Assembly: GCA_023957155.1 (NCBI GenBank)
Contig: JAMLHK010000014.1
Span: forward strand, 1-64,000
Direction: 5' to 3'
DNA from: Chitinophagaceae bacterium
Lineage (GTDB): Bacteria; Bacteroidota; Bacteroidia; Chitinophagales; Chitinophagaceae
DNA: 64,000 nt
Shown here: positions 9,171-17,354 of the stretch, piece after piece
Layout: the number at the start of each line of letters is the position of its first letter
Numbering within the stretch: the stretch's first letter is position 1
The notes under the pieces: model-generated
What the model saw: the letters and a program-made list of their open reading frames with translations, nothing else
Databases searched by the model: none
Told to the model about the DNA's origin: nothing
Made by a program: the position numbers and the translations under genes

Positions 9171-9208
9171 CACCAGGTGCATAGCATGTATGTGCCTGGT
9201 GGTTTTTT
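9171..9208 (+). terminator. Rho-independent terminator
   Basis: A 13-bp stem (9171-9183 with 9189-9201, including two G-U pairs), 5-nt loop GCATG, and six T residues at 9203-9208. It would end transcripts coming from the CHAT operon or the fragment before it. Confidence 0.8.
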
Positions 9209-9336
9209 ATATAAATCCTTTAAGGGTAGGTATAAAAAAGCAATATTTTCCTCTTATACATCCCGAATTTTGTAAATTGCCCCAATTTCAAACCTGCCGG
9301 CAGGCAGGTCTTAAATCTCAAATCTCAAATTAAATT

Positions 9337-10221
9337 ATGCCCAGATTAGCTGCTTTTCCCAAAGCCTTTATGCAGGCGCTTTGTAAGGATGGAACGATGA
9401 CAGTTTCCGAATGGATTTCACTTGCTGCAAAACTTGATATAGACGGACTGGAATGGTACGCCGGTTTTTTGGAGATGGCGGATAAGAAAAACTGGGTGCG
9501 TTTCAGGAAAGAAGTAGAAGATCATGGGAAGGTAATACCGATGATGTGCTGTTCTCCTGATTTTACCCATCCGGATGTAAAATTCCGTGAAAACGAGATC
9601 GCCAAACAAAAAGGCTGGATTGATATGACGTATACCCTGGGCGGTTCTTATTGCCGGGTGTTGTCAGGTCAGCGCCGCCCTGAACTATCCGTAGAGGAAG
9701 GTGTGAAGCTCGCTGCAGATTGTATATATGCCTGCCTTCCTTATGCTGAGGAAAGAGGAATAACGCTTATTTTGGAAAATCACTACAAAGATGATTTTTG
9801 GGAGTATCCCGAGTTTGCTCAGAAGATGGATGTGTTTTGTATGCTGGTAGACCGGATTCATCATGCTAATTTTGGGGTAAACTATGATCCAAGTAATACC
9901 TACCTGGCCGGGGAAGACCCGCTTGATTTATTGTATAAAGTATCTGATCGTGTGGTGACGATGCATGCCAGCGATCGTTACCTGAAAGAAGGTACCATCG
10001 AAGATCTCAGAAAAGAAGAAGGCGGAGCGCTTGGTTATGCCAAAAGACTGAGTCATGGTGAGATCGGGAAAGGATTGAATGATTACGATGCCATTTTCAC
10101 TGAGCTGAAAAGAGTAGGCTTCGATAGCTGGATCAGTATTGAAGATGGCGTTGACGGAATGGAGCAGTTAGAAAGAAGTGTAGCTTTTCTGAGAAGGAAA
10201 ATGGCTCAATATTGGCCTTAG
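9337..10221 (+). CDS. Sugar phosphate isomerase/epimerase family (xylose isomerase-like TIM barrel)
   Basis: A 294-residue protein of the AP endonuclease 2 / xylose isomerase-like TIM-barrel superfamily. Probable metal ligands are the glutamate in LILENHYK, the aspartate in NYDPSNTY, the histidine in VTMHASDR and the last glutamate in WISIEDGVDG, all in the order expected. No signal peptide is present, so it acts in the cytoplasm. Members isomerise or epimerise sugars, inositols or keto-sugars; the exact substrate cannot be read from the sequence. It stands alone on the plus strand and converges with the esterase gene. Confidence 0.82.
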   Translation: MPRLAAFPKAFMQALCKDGTMTVSEWISLAAKLDIDGLEWYAGFLEMADKKNWVRFRKEVEDHGKVIPMMCCSPDFTHPDVKFRENEIAKQKGWIDMTYTLGGSYCRVLSGQRRPELSVEEGVKLAADCIYACLPYAEERGITLILENHYKDDFWEYPEFAQKMDVFCMLVDRIHHANFGVNYDPSNTYLAGEDPLDLLYKVSDRVVTMHASDRYLKEGTIEDLRKEEGGALGYAKRLSHGEIGKGLNDYDAIFTELKRVGFDSWISIEDGVDGMEQLERSVAFLRRKMAQYWP

Positions 10222-10277
10222 TATACGAATCCTGTCGGTAAGCTACAGGTCTGGCGCCTTTCCGGTTTGCTAACGGC

Positions 10278-11213
10278 TTATTTTTTTAACCAGCCGTTGG
10301 CATCCATCCAGTTTTTACACCGGTCCATCCATTGGTCTTTTGTAGTGGGATTATTCATACCGAATCCGTGACCTCCCTTTTGATAGATATGAATCTCGGC
10401 CGCTATGTTATGCTTTAGTAATGCCTGGTAGAATACAATACTGTTGTTGGGATTAACTCCTTTGTCATCGGAGGCATGAACGAGGAAAGCCGGAGGAGTC
10501 TTGTCTGTTACCTGTTTTTCATTTGAATAAAGATTGAGTTGTTCCTGAGATGGATTTTCTCCCAGAAGATTTTTAAAGGACCCGCTATGGGTGATAGATG
10601 GATCCGCACTGATAACAGGATAGATAAGAATAGCGAAATCCGGACGGAGACTAATATGTTTGGGATTGTTGATGAGTGAATGTTCAAAATGCGTTGCTGC
10701 GGTTGACGCAAGGTGACCACCGGCTGAAAAGCCCATTATACCCACTCTTTCCGGGTTGATATTCCATTGCTTTGCCCGGGTTCTTACTGTTAGTAAAGCC
10801 TGCTGCACATCCTGCAGCGGAGCAACAGCCGGGTCTTTCTGGTTCTTTTTATTGGGAATTCTATATTTCAATACAAAAGCGGCTACCCCCATTTCATTAA
10901 ATCTTTCAGCAACTTTATAGCCTTCATGATCAATAGCGACAATAGTATATCCCCCGCCGGGGCAGATCACCACGGCAGTGCCGTTGGCCTTTTCGGGTGA
11001 TGGCAGATAGGCGGTCAGGGTAGGTGTTTTTATTCTGCTGATACGAAAAATACCGCCATCGGATGCAGATTGCTCTTCATCCGGTCCGGGCAGATTACCG
11101 GGAACCTGGTTATCGGGATATAAGGGCATTTCTATGGGTTTATCCTGGGTGTAACCGCCAGGAATAAGTAAAAAAAGCAATAAAATGTATGCAAGAAGTT
11201 GTTTCATGAACAT
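10278..11213 (-). CDS. Secreted alpha/beta hydrolase, acetyl-xylan-esterase-like
   Basis: A 311-residue exported serine hydrolase. A signal peptide (KQLLAYILLLFLLIPGG) starts the protein; the second ATG two codons in (11207) would be an equally good start. The nucleophile serine sits in GIMGFSAGGHLAS, the acid aspartate in LVHASDDKGV and the histidine in QKGGHGFGM, with the oxyanion segment VICPGGGYT upstream. The pattern matches the BD-FAE/esterase-lipase group that removes acetyl or other acyl groups from plant polysaccharides. No carbohydrate gene cluster surrounds it, so the substrate is an inference. Downstream genes converge on it. Confidence 0.85.
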   Translation of the reverse strand: MFMKQLLAYILLLFLLIPGGYTQDKPIEMPLYPDNQVPGNLPGPDEEQSASDGGIFRISRIKTPTLTAYLPSPEKANGTAVVICPGGGYTIVAIDHEGYKVAERFNEMGVAAFVLKYRIPNKKNQKDPAVAPLQDVQQALLTVRTRAKQWNINPERVGIMGFSAGGHLASTAATHFEHSLINNPKHISLRPDFAILIYPVISADPSITHSGSFKNLLGENPSQEQLNLYSNEKQVTDKTPPAFLVHASDDKGVNPNNSIVFYQALLKHNIAAEIHIYQKGGHGFGMNNPTTKDQWMDRCKNWMDANGWLKK

Positions 11214-11485
11214 TTATTTCCCGAAATATAAAACAATAATCTCTTTGATAAAGAAATTATTATTGCCGGACTGAGGCAAAGGTATCTAAACTGATCTGCG
11301 CTCATTTATCTGTCTCCATTTTTTAAATGCTTATCCGTTATCATCCGGCAGAGAGGGCTGATAGCCGGAGCATAAAGAATATGGGATGCGTTTGTCCTGA
11401 TAAGTGGATAAGCAAAGTTTTTAGAATTAAATAACAAGCAATACCTTCGCTTATCTAAATAATTAATGTACCTGAAGCCCTTCGT

Positions 11486-12007
11486 ATGAAATTCACAGCC
11501 AGTTTAGCAGCTATCCTTTTCTTTTTTGTTTCTGTTTCTGCACAAAGTAGTCAGTCTCTGTTTGTTGGTCCGGGTTTTGGTTTTGATCATGGTGGTATCG
11601 GGGTAAAAGGCGAATACCAGCCTGTGAAATATGTGGGCATATTCGCCGGTGTGGGATATAACCTGGCCACTGTGGGTGCTAATGGCGGGGTTATTTATAA
11701 TATGCTCCCCGACAAACGGGTAACACCTGTAATTACTGCCATGTATGGGTATAATGCGGTGATGAAAGTGAAATACCTGAATGGTACCGACTATGGGGTT
11801 TACAATGGGCTTACGATCGGGGCCGGAGCTGATTTTAAGTTAGGTCGTAGTCAGCGGAGCAAGATTAATGTTAACCTCCTGGTGCCTTTCAGAAATGCTG
11901 ATTTTTTCAGAGAGTATAACCTCATTCGTCAAAACGGAACCATAAAACAGGATATCGTTCCCATTGCGTTCAGCTTTGGATGGAACTTTTCCATATTTTC
12001 AAAGTGA
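11486..12007 (+). CDS. Small outer-membrane-barrel-like secreted protein
   Basis: A 173-residue protein with a clean signal peptide (MKFTASLAAILFFFVSVSAQ). The mature part alternates glycine and aromatic residues (KYVGIFAGVGYNLATVG, VITAMYGYNAVMKV) and ends in GWNFSIF, with the terminal aromatic typical of outer-membrane beta-barrels. It resembles the porin-family small proteins common in this phylum, but no specific family or function is recognised. A -7-like TACCTTCG lies at 11442-11449. It converges with the next gene. Confidence 0.7.
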   Translation: MKFTASLAAILFFFVSVSAQSSQSLFVGPGFGFDHGGIGVKGEYQPVKYVGIFAGVGYNLATVGANGGVIYNMLPDKRVTPVITAMYGYNAVMKVKYLNGTDYGVYNGLTIGAGADFKLGRSQRSKINVNLLVPFRNADFFREYNLIRQNGTIKQDIVPIAFSFGWNFSIFSK

Positions 12008-12068
12008 ATGTTGATCTGAAATAAAAACGTTTGTCCTGTATAAGCGCTACCCGGTAAGTTCATGCACT

Positions 12069-13037
12069 TCATTCTAATTCATAAGTATACAATACTGACC
12101 GGTCATCATCCGGAACAAAATAGAACCGGAGTTTCCCGTCTGTGATCTCTGCAAAACAAGGATTGTTGGTCATTACTGTCCCCCGGTCAGACCATTCATT
12201 TACCGGGAATTGAAACACGGATGAATAGTTCCGGGTGTTTATTACTTCTATTCCTCCTAAACGAAAAACAGTACTGTCAACAGGGTTCCTGTATGTTTTT
12301 AAGCCGGAACAAAGCATAAGCCCGTCACCAATATAATTACAATCCTGGTAGTCAATATAAAAGTGCGGGTTTTTGATACCTCCGGAAGAAACGGGTTGCA
12401 GCAGCGTGTTTTTATTATGTTCAATTACCTTCCACTCATAAAATATTCTGCTGCCCCAGTTCATGCCTACAAGAGTATGGTTATCCCTGTTATAAGCTAC
12501 AGCGCCCAGCGCATCGTTACATTCAGCCATTTTGGTTTTTTGCATATTGGCCGGATCAATCCTGTAAATAAAGGATTTTCCATTGGGCCGGTATTCGCAT
12601 ACAGGGATCCATAGGTATTTTCCATCGTAATCTATGCCGCCGGGGTGATAGATTACGCCTTCACCTAACAGAAGGCTGTCTGTTAGTTTCCCGTTGCTAT
12701 CGAATCTGAACAAATAGCCTTTACCATCTCCATTGTCCCGGTCAAAGCCATTGATCGTGCTGCCGTAGTGTTTCGGCCAGCGATTCACTTTTACGGCAGT
12801 CATAAAAAAGAACTCATTTACTTTGGTAATACCCTGGGTATGGTAGGTGGTAAAAAGGAGGGGAGTGGAAGATATGCGCTTCCACCGGCTGAGGTATGAA
12901 GCGGATTGTATCTTTTTGAATACCGGGGATGCATTAAAACAGCCTTTTCCTGTATTGGCATGCTGTGCAGATAGGCCGGAGCCCACTATAATGATAGTAA
13001 ATAGAAGTCCGGTAAAATACGGAATATTTTTTCTCAT
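12069..13037 (-). CDS. Secreted beta-propeller-like protein (possibly DUF6454)
   Basis: A 322-residue exported protein: signal peptide MRKNIPYFTGLLFTIIIVG followed by a mature domain with repeated strands of the form GYLFRFDSNGKLT, SFIYRIDPANMQ and LRFYFVPDDDRSVLYTYELE, suggesting a beta-propeller. HTQGITKVNEFFFMT and HPGGIDYDGKYLWIPV resemble proteins annotated DUF6454, but this is from memory and unverified. No catalytic motif is evident. It begins 3 bp after the radC stop on the same strand, so it is probably expressed with radC. Confidence 0.65.
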   Translation of the reverse strand: MRKNIPYFTGLLFTIIIVGSGLSAQHANTGKGCFNASPVFKKIQSASYLSRWKRISSTPLLFTTYHTQGITKVNEFFFMTAVKVNRWPKHYGSTINGFDRDNGDGKGYLFRFDSNGKLTDSLLLGEGVIYHPGGIDYDGKYLWIPVCEYRPNGKSFIYRIDPANMQKTKMAECNDALGAVAYNRDNHTLVGMNWGSRIFYEWKVIEHNKNTLLQPVSSGGIKNPHFYIDYQDCNYIGDGLMLCSGLKTYRNPVDSTVFRLGGIEVINTRNYSSVFQFPVNEWSDRGTVMTNNPCFAEITDGKLRFYFVPDDDRSVLYTYELE

Positions 13038-13040
13038 AGT

Positions 13041-13736
13041 TTATAAATATCCTTCATCCGCGAAGCTGAAAAAACCGGCTTCACTTACTATAATATGATC
13101 AACTACCCGGATATCAAAATACCGGGCGGCTTCCCTGATTTTTTGAGTCAGTATTTCATCTGCCCGGCTGGGTTTAAGGCTTCCGGAAGGATGGTTGTGA
13201 CAAAGAATAATACTCACCGCATTCTCTTCCAGCGCTCTCTTTAAAATAACCCTGGGATCGGCTACGGTACCTGTTATCCCGCCACTGCTGATTATTTCGG
13301 TATGGTTGATTTTATTAGCCTGGTTTAAGTACATCACCATGAATACTTCTTTATTGTAGTCTTTCAGCATGGCCTGCAGGCACCGGGCAACACTGCTGCT
13401 ATCGGTTATAACGGGTTTGTCTAACAGATCGCTGGATTGCCGTCTTCTGCCCAATTCAAGGGCGGCTGCAATAGTAATGGCTTTGGTTTCTCCAATGCCT
13501 TTGATCTTCATCAATTCTTTAATGGAAATCTTCCCTAACTGGTTCAGGTTATTGCTCCCGACCTGAAGGATTTCTTTGGCTAAATCAACGGCTGATTTTT
13601 GACGGGTTCCATGGTGTAACAGAATGGCTATCAATTCGGAATTACTTAAGCTCTCTGCGCCCTTGGTGCGAAGTTTTTCCCGGGGGCGGTCATCTTCCGA
13701 CCAGAATCTGATGGATGTTTTTTCAACGGTTAGCAT
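13041..13736 (-). CDS. radC: RadC family JAB/MPN-domain protein
   Basis: A 231-residue protein with N-terminal helix-hairpin-helix motif (IKELMKIKGIGETKAITIAAA, residues about 72-92) and a C-terminal JAMM/MPN+ metalloprotease-like domain. The zinc motif is intact: H180 and H182 in CHNHPSGS and D193 eleven residues later, with E147 upstream as probable catalytic residue. RadC was once linked to DNA repair, but its true role is unsettled. It is the 5' gene of a pair with the propeller-like gene. Confidence 0.93.
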   Translation of the reverse strand: MLTVEKTSIRFWSEDDRPREKLRTKGAESLSNSELIAILLHHGTRQKSAVDLAKEILQVGSNNLNQLGKISIKELMKIKGIGETKAITIAAALELGRRRQSSDLLDKPVITDSSSVARCLQAMLKDYNKEVFMVMYLNQANKINHTEIISSGGITGTVADPRVILKRALEENAVSIILCHNHPSGSLKPSRADEILTQKIREAARYFDIRVVDHIIVSEAGFFSFADEGYL

Positions 13737-13814
13737 AATTTTTGTGTTTTTGACGCGTTATTGTGTTCTCTAAGATATTCCAAATCCTTTTAAAATCATA
13801 AAAATCTATTCCTT

Positions 13815-14027
13815 ATGAAAATGTCTAACCGCCGGCTTGTTATTGGCTCCCTTCAACCGCTTTTATTTTGCATAGGCATGTATTTTGTTATCCTCATTTT
13901 TTCTGTATTTGTATGCTCTTCCATTTATCATGCGATAAAGAGTAATAAAAAAGCAGCTACTACCGAGGTTAAAACCATGCCGGTGGCTTCCGTTAATGCA
14001 AAAGCCGCCACATCATTCAGCAGGTAA
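13815..14027 (+). CDS. Small single-pass membrane protein of unknown function
   Basis: A 70-residue open frame with ATG start. One strongly hydrophobic helix (LLFCIGMYFVILIFSVFVC, about residues 16-34) is followed by a basic, alanine-rich tail ending FSR. No family is recognised. It is upstream of prs on the same strand with a 190-bp gap and no obvious promoter of its own. It could be a chance frame, but the well-formed helix argues for a gene. Confidence 0.45.
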   Translation: MKMSNRRLVIGSLQPLLFCIGMYFVILIFSVFVCSSIYHAIKSNKKAATTEVKTMPVASVNAKAATSFSR

Positions 14028-14217
14028 ATATCTGAACGGGTAAATCGTCCGCTGCAAGAAAGCTAATGCTTTGGTCTTGTTATTATGCAATTTCTTTTAC
14101 AGGCATTGTGTAATGATGATTTTTGTGCTTAATACCCGGGGGATTTTGAACCTTTTTTAAAATACCTACACATTAGTATGTTCCTTCTTTTTATCTTCGC
14201 CGCATATCTTCTTATAT

Positions 14218-15168
14218 ATGCAACCGAAGGCGAAGTTATTTTCAGGTACCGGTTCCCGGTATCTGGCAGAAAAAATTGCACAACAGTTTGGGCAGCCCCT
14301 TGGAAAGATCAGTATCCAGCGTTTCAGCGATGGGGAAATTCAGCCTACTTTTCTTGAAAGTATCCGGGGTGACTATGTTTTTCTGATTCAGAGTACTTTT
14401 TCGCCTTCCGACAATATCATGGAGCTGTTGCTGATGATTGATGCAGCCCGGAGGGCTTCCGCAGATAAGATCATAGCCGTTTTACCTTATTACGGCTATG
14501 CCCGCCAGGACAGGAAAGATAAGCCCCGGGTGGCTATTGGTAGTAAGCTGGTTGCCAACCTGCTGACGGCCGCCGGCGCCGACAGGGTGATTACCATGGA
14601 CCTGCATGCTCCGCAGATCCAGGGTTATTTCGATATCCCGGTGGATCACCTGGATAGTTCCGCCATTTTCATTCCTTATATTGAAAAACTTAACCTGGAA
14701 AACCTTACCTTTGCCGCCCCCGATGTGGGAAGCGCTAACCGGATACGTGAAATTGCCAGCTATTTCAACGCCGAAATGGTGATCTGTGATAAGCACAGGA
14801 AGCGGGCTAACGAGATATCCAGCATGGTAGTGATAGGGGATGTGACCAACCGGAATGTGGTGCTTATTGATGATATATGTGATACCGGCGGTACCCTCGC
14901 AAAAGCAGCCGGTTTGCTTGTTGATAATGGCGCTACCAGCATACGCGCTTTATGTACACACCCGGTTTTGAGTGGTAATGCGTACAGGAATATTGAAAAT
15001 AGCGTACTGGAGGAATTAGTGGTTTGTGATACCCTGCCCTTGAGGGAACATACTGAAAAGATAAAAACGCTGAGTGTTGCGGGACTGTTTGCAACGGCTA
15101 TCCGTAACGCCTATGAAAATCAAAGCATAACCAGTCTTTTTATCCATAGTCAGCTAAGAAATAAATAG
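14218..15168 (+). CDS. prs: Ribose-phosphate pyrophosphokinase
   Basis: Makes phosphoribosyl pyrophosphate from ribose 5-phosphate and ATP, feeding purine, pyrimidine, histidine and NAD synthesis. Visible motifs are the ATP-binding FSDGEIQPTF and ARQDRKDKPRVA, the metal site VITMDLHAPQIQGYFD and the PRPP loop VLIDDICDTGGTLAKAA. At 316 residues it is normal size. A -7-like TATCTTCG lies at 14192-14199. rplY/ctc starts 24 bp downstream, and the prs-ctc-pth order is common in bacteria. Confidence 0.97.
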   Translation: MQPKAKLFSGTGSRYLAEKIAQQFGQPLGKISIQRFSDGEIQPTFLESIRGDYVFLIQSTFSPSDNIMELLLMIDAARRASADKIIAVLPYYGYARQDRKDKPRVAIGSKLVANLLTAAGADRVITMDLHAPQIQGYFDIPVDHLDSSAIFIPYIEKLNLENLTFAAPDVGSANRIREIASYFNAEMVICDKHRKRANEISSMVVIGDVTNRNVVLIDDICDTGGTLAKAAGLLVDNGATSIRALCTHPVLSGNAYRNIENSVLEELVVCDTLPLREHTEKIKTLSVAGLFATAIRNAYENQSITSLFIHSQLRNK

Positions 15169-15192
15169 TCATTATTAAAACTCAGATAAAAA

Positions 15193-15819
15193 ATGAAAAC
15201 AGTTACAATCGAAGGACAACTGAGGACCGGAACCGGAAAGAAAGCCACCCGGCAACTCCGCTCTCAGGGGCTCGTACCTGGTGTAATTTACGGTGGCGAT
15301 AAAGAGGTGAATTTTCAGGCACCTGCTTTAGCTTTTAAGCCTTTAGTATACACCTCAGAATTTCAGTTGGCCGATATTCAGGTAGATGGTCAATCGTATC
15401 GTTGTATTTTAAAAGATGTACAACTCGATACGGTAAGCGATCGGTTAAATCATGCCGACTTCCTGCAATTGATAGACAATAAAAAAGTGATAGCCAATAT
15501 TCCGCTGAAATTTACCGGCTCTTCTGCCGGGGTGAAAGCAGGTGGTAAGCTGATCACAAAAATGAAAGTGCTTAAGATAAAAACACTTCCCCAGCACCTG
15601 AAAGAAAACATTGAGGTGGACCTGACTAACCTGGAAATTAATGGTAATATCAGGGTGGAAGATGTTAAAGAAGAAAACCTGGAGATATTGAATTCACCCC
15701 GTATTCCTATTGCTTCTGTGGTAATGACCCGTCAGTTGAAACAACAGGAAGATGCAGCAGCACCGGCTGGTGGAGCAAAGGCTGCCCCGGCTAAAGCACC
15801 TGCCGCAGCAAAAAAATAA
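15193..15819 (+). CDS. rplY: 50S ribosomal protein L25 / general stress protein Ctc
   Basis: A 208-residue long-form L25, which binds 5S rRNA. The N-terminal L25 domain (about 1-90) begins with TVTIEGQLRTGTGKKATRQLR and contains the VPGVIYGG motif. A C-terminal beta domain follows. The tail from about residue 190 is a low-complexity alanine/proline/lysine run (APAGGAKAAPAKAPAAAKK). It is cotranscribed with prs and ends at a strong terminator 20 bp on. Confidence 0.95.
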   Translation: MKTVTIEGQLRTGTGKKATRQLRSQGLVPGVIYGGDKEVNFQAPALAFKPLVYTSEFQLADIQVDGQSYRCILKDVQLDTVSDRLNHADFLQLIDNKKVIANIPLKFTGSSAGVKAGGKLITKMKVLKIKTLPQHLKENIEVDLTNLEINGNIRVEDVKEENLEILNSPRIPIASVVMTRQLKQQEDAAAPAGGAKAAPAKAPAAAKK

Positions 15820-15839
15820 AAAGGATCTTTTTTTCTGAT

Positions 15840-15871
15840 ATACCCAATCCGTAAAAGGATTGGGTATTTGT
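15840..15871 (+). terminator. Terminator of the prs-rplY transcript
   Basis: Perfect 11-bp stem, ATACCCAATCC at 15840-15850 with its complement at 15857-15867, and a 6-nt loop GTAAAA, followed by TTG. The T-tract is short. Because it lies just before pth, it also argues that pth starts at 15886 rather than at the in-frame TTG at 15868. Confidence 0.65.
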
Positions 15872-15885
15872 ATGTTTATTCGATA

Positions 15886-16479
15886 ATGTCTAAGTTTTTA
15901 ATTGCAGGATTAGGAAATCCCGGCTCCGAGTACCGGCATACCCGTCATAATATTGGTTTTGACGTGCTGGATGCCTTTGTGCAAAAGCATAACAGCACAT
16001 TCCGGATTGACCGTCTTGCAGAAGTGGCCGAGGTGAAGTGGAAAGGGAAACAGTTTATATGCATAAAGCCTTCTACTTATATGAACCTGAGTGGAAAGGC
16101 TTTTCGTTACTGGATGGATAAGGAAAAGACAGCGCTGGATCATACCTTAACGATTGTTGACGACCTGGCACTTCCTTTAAGTAAATTAAGACTGAGAACC
16201 GGTGGCAGCCATGGGGGACATAACGGGCTGTTTGATATCCAGCAGGTTTTAGGTACGGATAAATATCCCAAGCTGAGGTTTGGGATCGGGAGCAATTTTC
16301 CCAGGGGAATGCAGGTGGAGTATGTGCTGGGCAAATGGTTCCGGGAAGAAGTGCCTGTGGTTAGGAAGAAAATCGAAAAATGTATCGAAGTAATTGAAAA
16401 TGTTGCGTTTATCGGGTTTGAACGTACGATGAGTACGGTAAATAACCTGGAATTTGATTCCTCGGAGCAAGCTGATTAA
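15886..16479 (+). CDS. pth: Peptidyl-tRNA hydrolase
   Basis: Frees tRNA from peptidyl-tRNAs that drop off the ribosome. From the ATG at 15886 the protein is 197 residues and begins with the classic MSKFLIAGLGNPGSEY; N11 and the catalytic H21 (RHTRHNIGFD) are in place, as is the KPSTYMNLSG segment and the VDDLALP aspartate. The frame extends upstream to TTG 15868, but that codon lies in the 3' arm region of the terminator and adds non-conserved residues. It directly follows prs and rplY. Confidence 0.95.
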   Translation: MSKFLIAGLGNPGSEYRHTRHNIGFDVLDAFVQKHNSTFRIDRLAEVAEVKWKGKQFICIKPSTYMNLSGKAFRYWMDKEKTALDHTLTIVDDLALPLSKLRLRTGGSHGGHNGLFDIQQVLGTDKYPKLRFGIGSNFPRGMQVEYVLGKWFREEVPVVRKKIEKCIEVIENVAFIGFERTMSTVNNLEFDSSEQAD

Positions 16480-16661
16480 ATGATATTAGCTAAAAAATAC
16501 AGGCAAGTGTATAAGTTTCAATTTGTTTGCCTTAAATTAGCACCTCACGATGTTCTTTACTCCCCAATATCTTCCGTGAATTAAACCCTCAATCTACTTA
16601 AAAACACGTGTTCATATCGTTTAGTAGTTTTTTTGTAAACCTTATTGAACTTTAAAGATTT

Positions 16662-17273
16662 ATGAAGATATTTTGTATTGGCCGTAACTATGCTGAACAT
16701 GCAAAAGAGCTGGATAATGAAATCCCGGAAGAGCCTGTGATTTTCATGAAACCGAAAAGTGCGTTGCTTCAGTTACATGCCCCGTTTTATTACCCCGAAT
16801 TTACCAATGAGTTACATGCTGAAGCAGAACTGGTGCTCCGGATCTGTAAAAACGGGAAATATATTCCGGAAAAACATGCCTCCAAGTATTATAACGGGGT
16901 ATCCGTAGGTGTTGATTTTACTGCCCGTGATATTCAGAATGAGCTGAAATCTAAAGGGTTGCCCTGGGAAAAAGCAAAAGCCTGGGATAATTCTGCTGTT
17001 ATTGGCAAGTGGGTAGATATTACACCTGAAATAAAAAAGGATAATATCAACTTTAGCTTGTATAAAAACAAGGAATTAATACAGCAGGGGAACTCCGGTA
17101 ATATGCTTTTTAATTTCGACCGGCTTATAGCTCATATTTCCATTTATTTCTCTCTTAATATAGGCGATTTTATCTTTACAGGTACGCCTGCCGGTGTAAG
17201 TGAATGTGTGGTAGGGGATGAACTGGAAGGATTTATAGAAGACGAAAGGTTGTTTGAGCTTACGGTCAAATAG
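16662..17273 (+). CDS. Fumarylacetoacetate hydrolase family protein
   Basis: A 203-residue, single-domain member of the FAH superfamily. It begins MKIFCIGRNYAEHAKEL and carries the divalent-metal set E54 and E56 (LHAEAELVLR) and D85 (VGVDFTARD). Small proteins of this form act as acylpyruvases or oxaloacetate decarboxylases; larger relatives work on aromatic breakdown products. The YisK/FAHD1-like size favours acylpyruvate or oxaloacetate activity, an inference. It has its own 180-bp leader region and ends at a hairpin shared with the convergent phospholipase gene. Confidence 0.85.
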   Translation: MKIFCIGRNYAEHAKELDNEIPEEPVIFMKPKSALLQLHAPFYYPEFTNELHAEAELVLRICKNGKYIPEKHASKYYNGVSVGVDFTARDIQNELKSKGLPWEKAKAWDNSAVIGKWVDITPEIKKDNINFSLYKNKELIQQGNSGNMLFNFDRLIAHISIYFSLNIGDFIFTGTPAGVSECVVGDELEGFIEDERLFELTVK

Positions 17274-17296
17274 ATTTTTTATCGCCGTTTTAAAAC

Positions 17297-17336
17297 AGCA
17301 AAGCCGCCAAGCTATGGCTTAAGCGGCTTTGTTTTA
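17297..17336. terminator. Bidirectional terminator between convergent genes
   Basis: AAAGCCGC at 17300-17307 pairs with GCGGCTTT at 17323-17330, with a further AAGC/GCTT inner stem. A T-rich tail (GTTTTATT) follows on the plus strand and a T-rich stretch from the TTTTAAAA sequence follows on the minus strand. Confidence 0.75.
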
Positions 17337-17354
17337 TTGTGTGCCGGGCGGGGC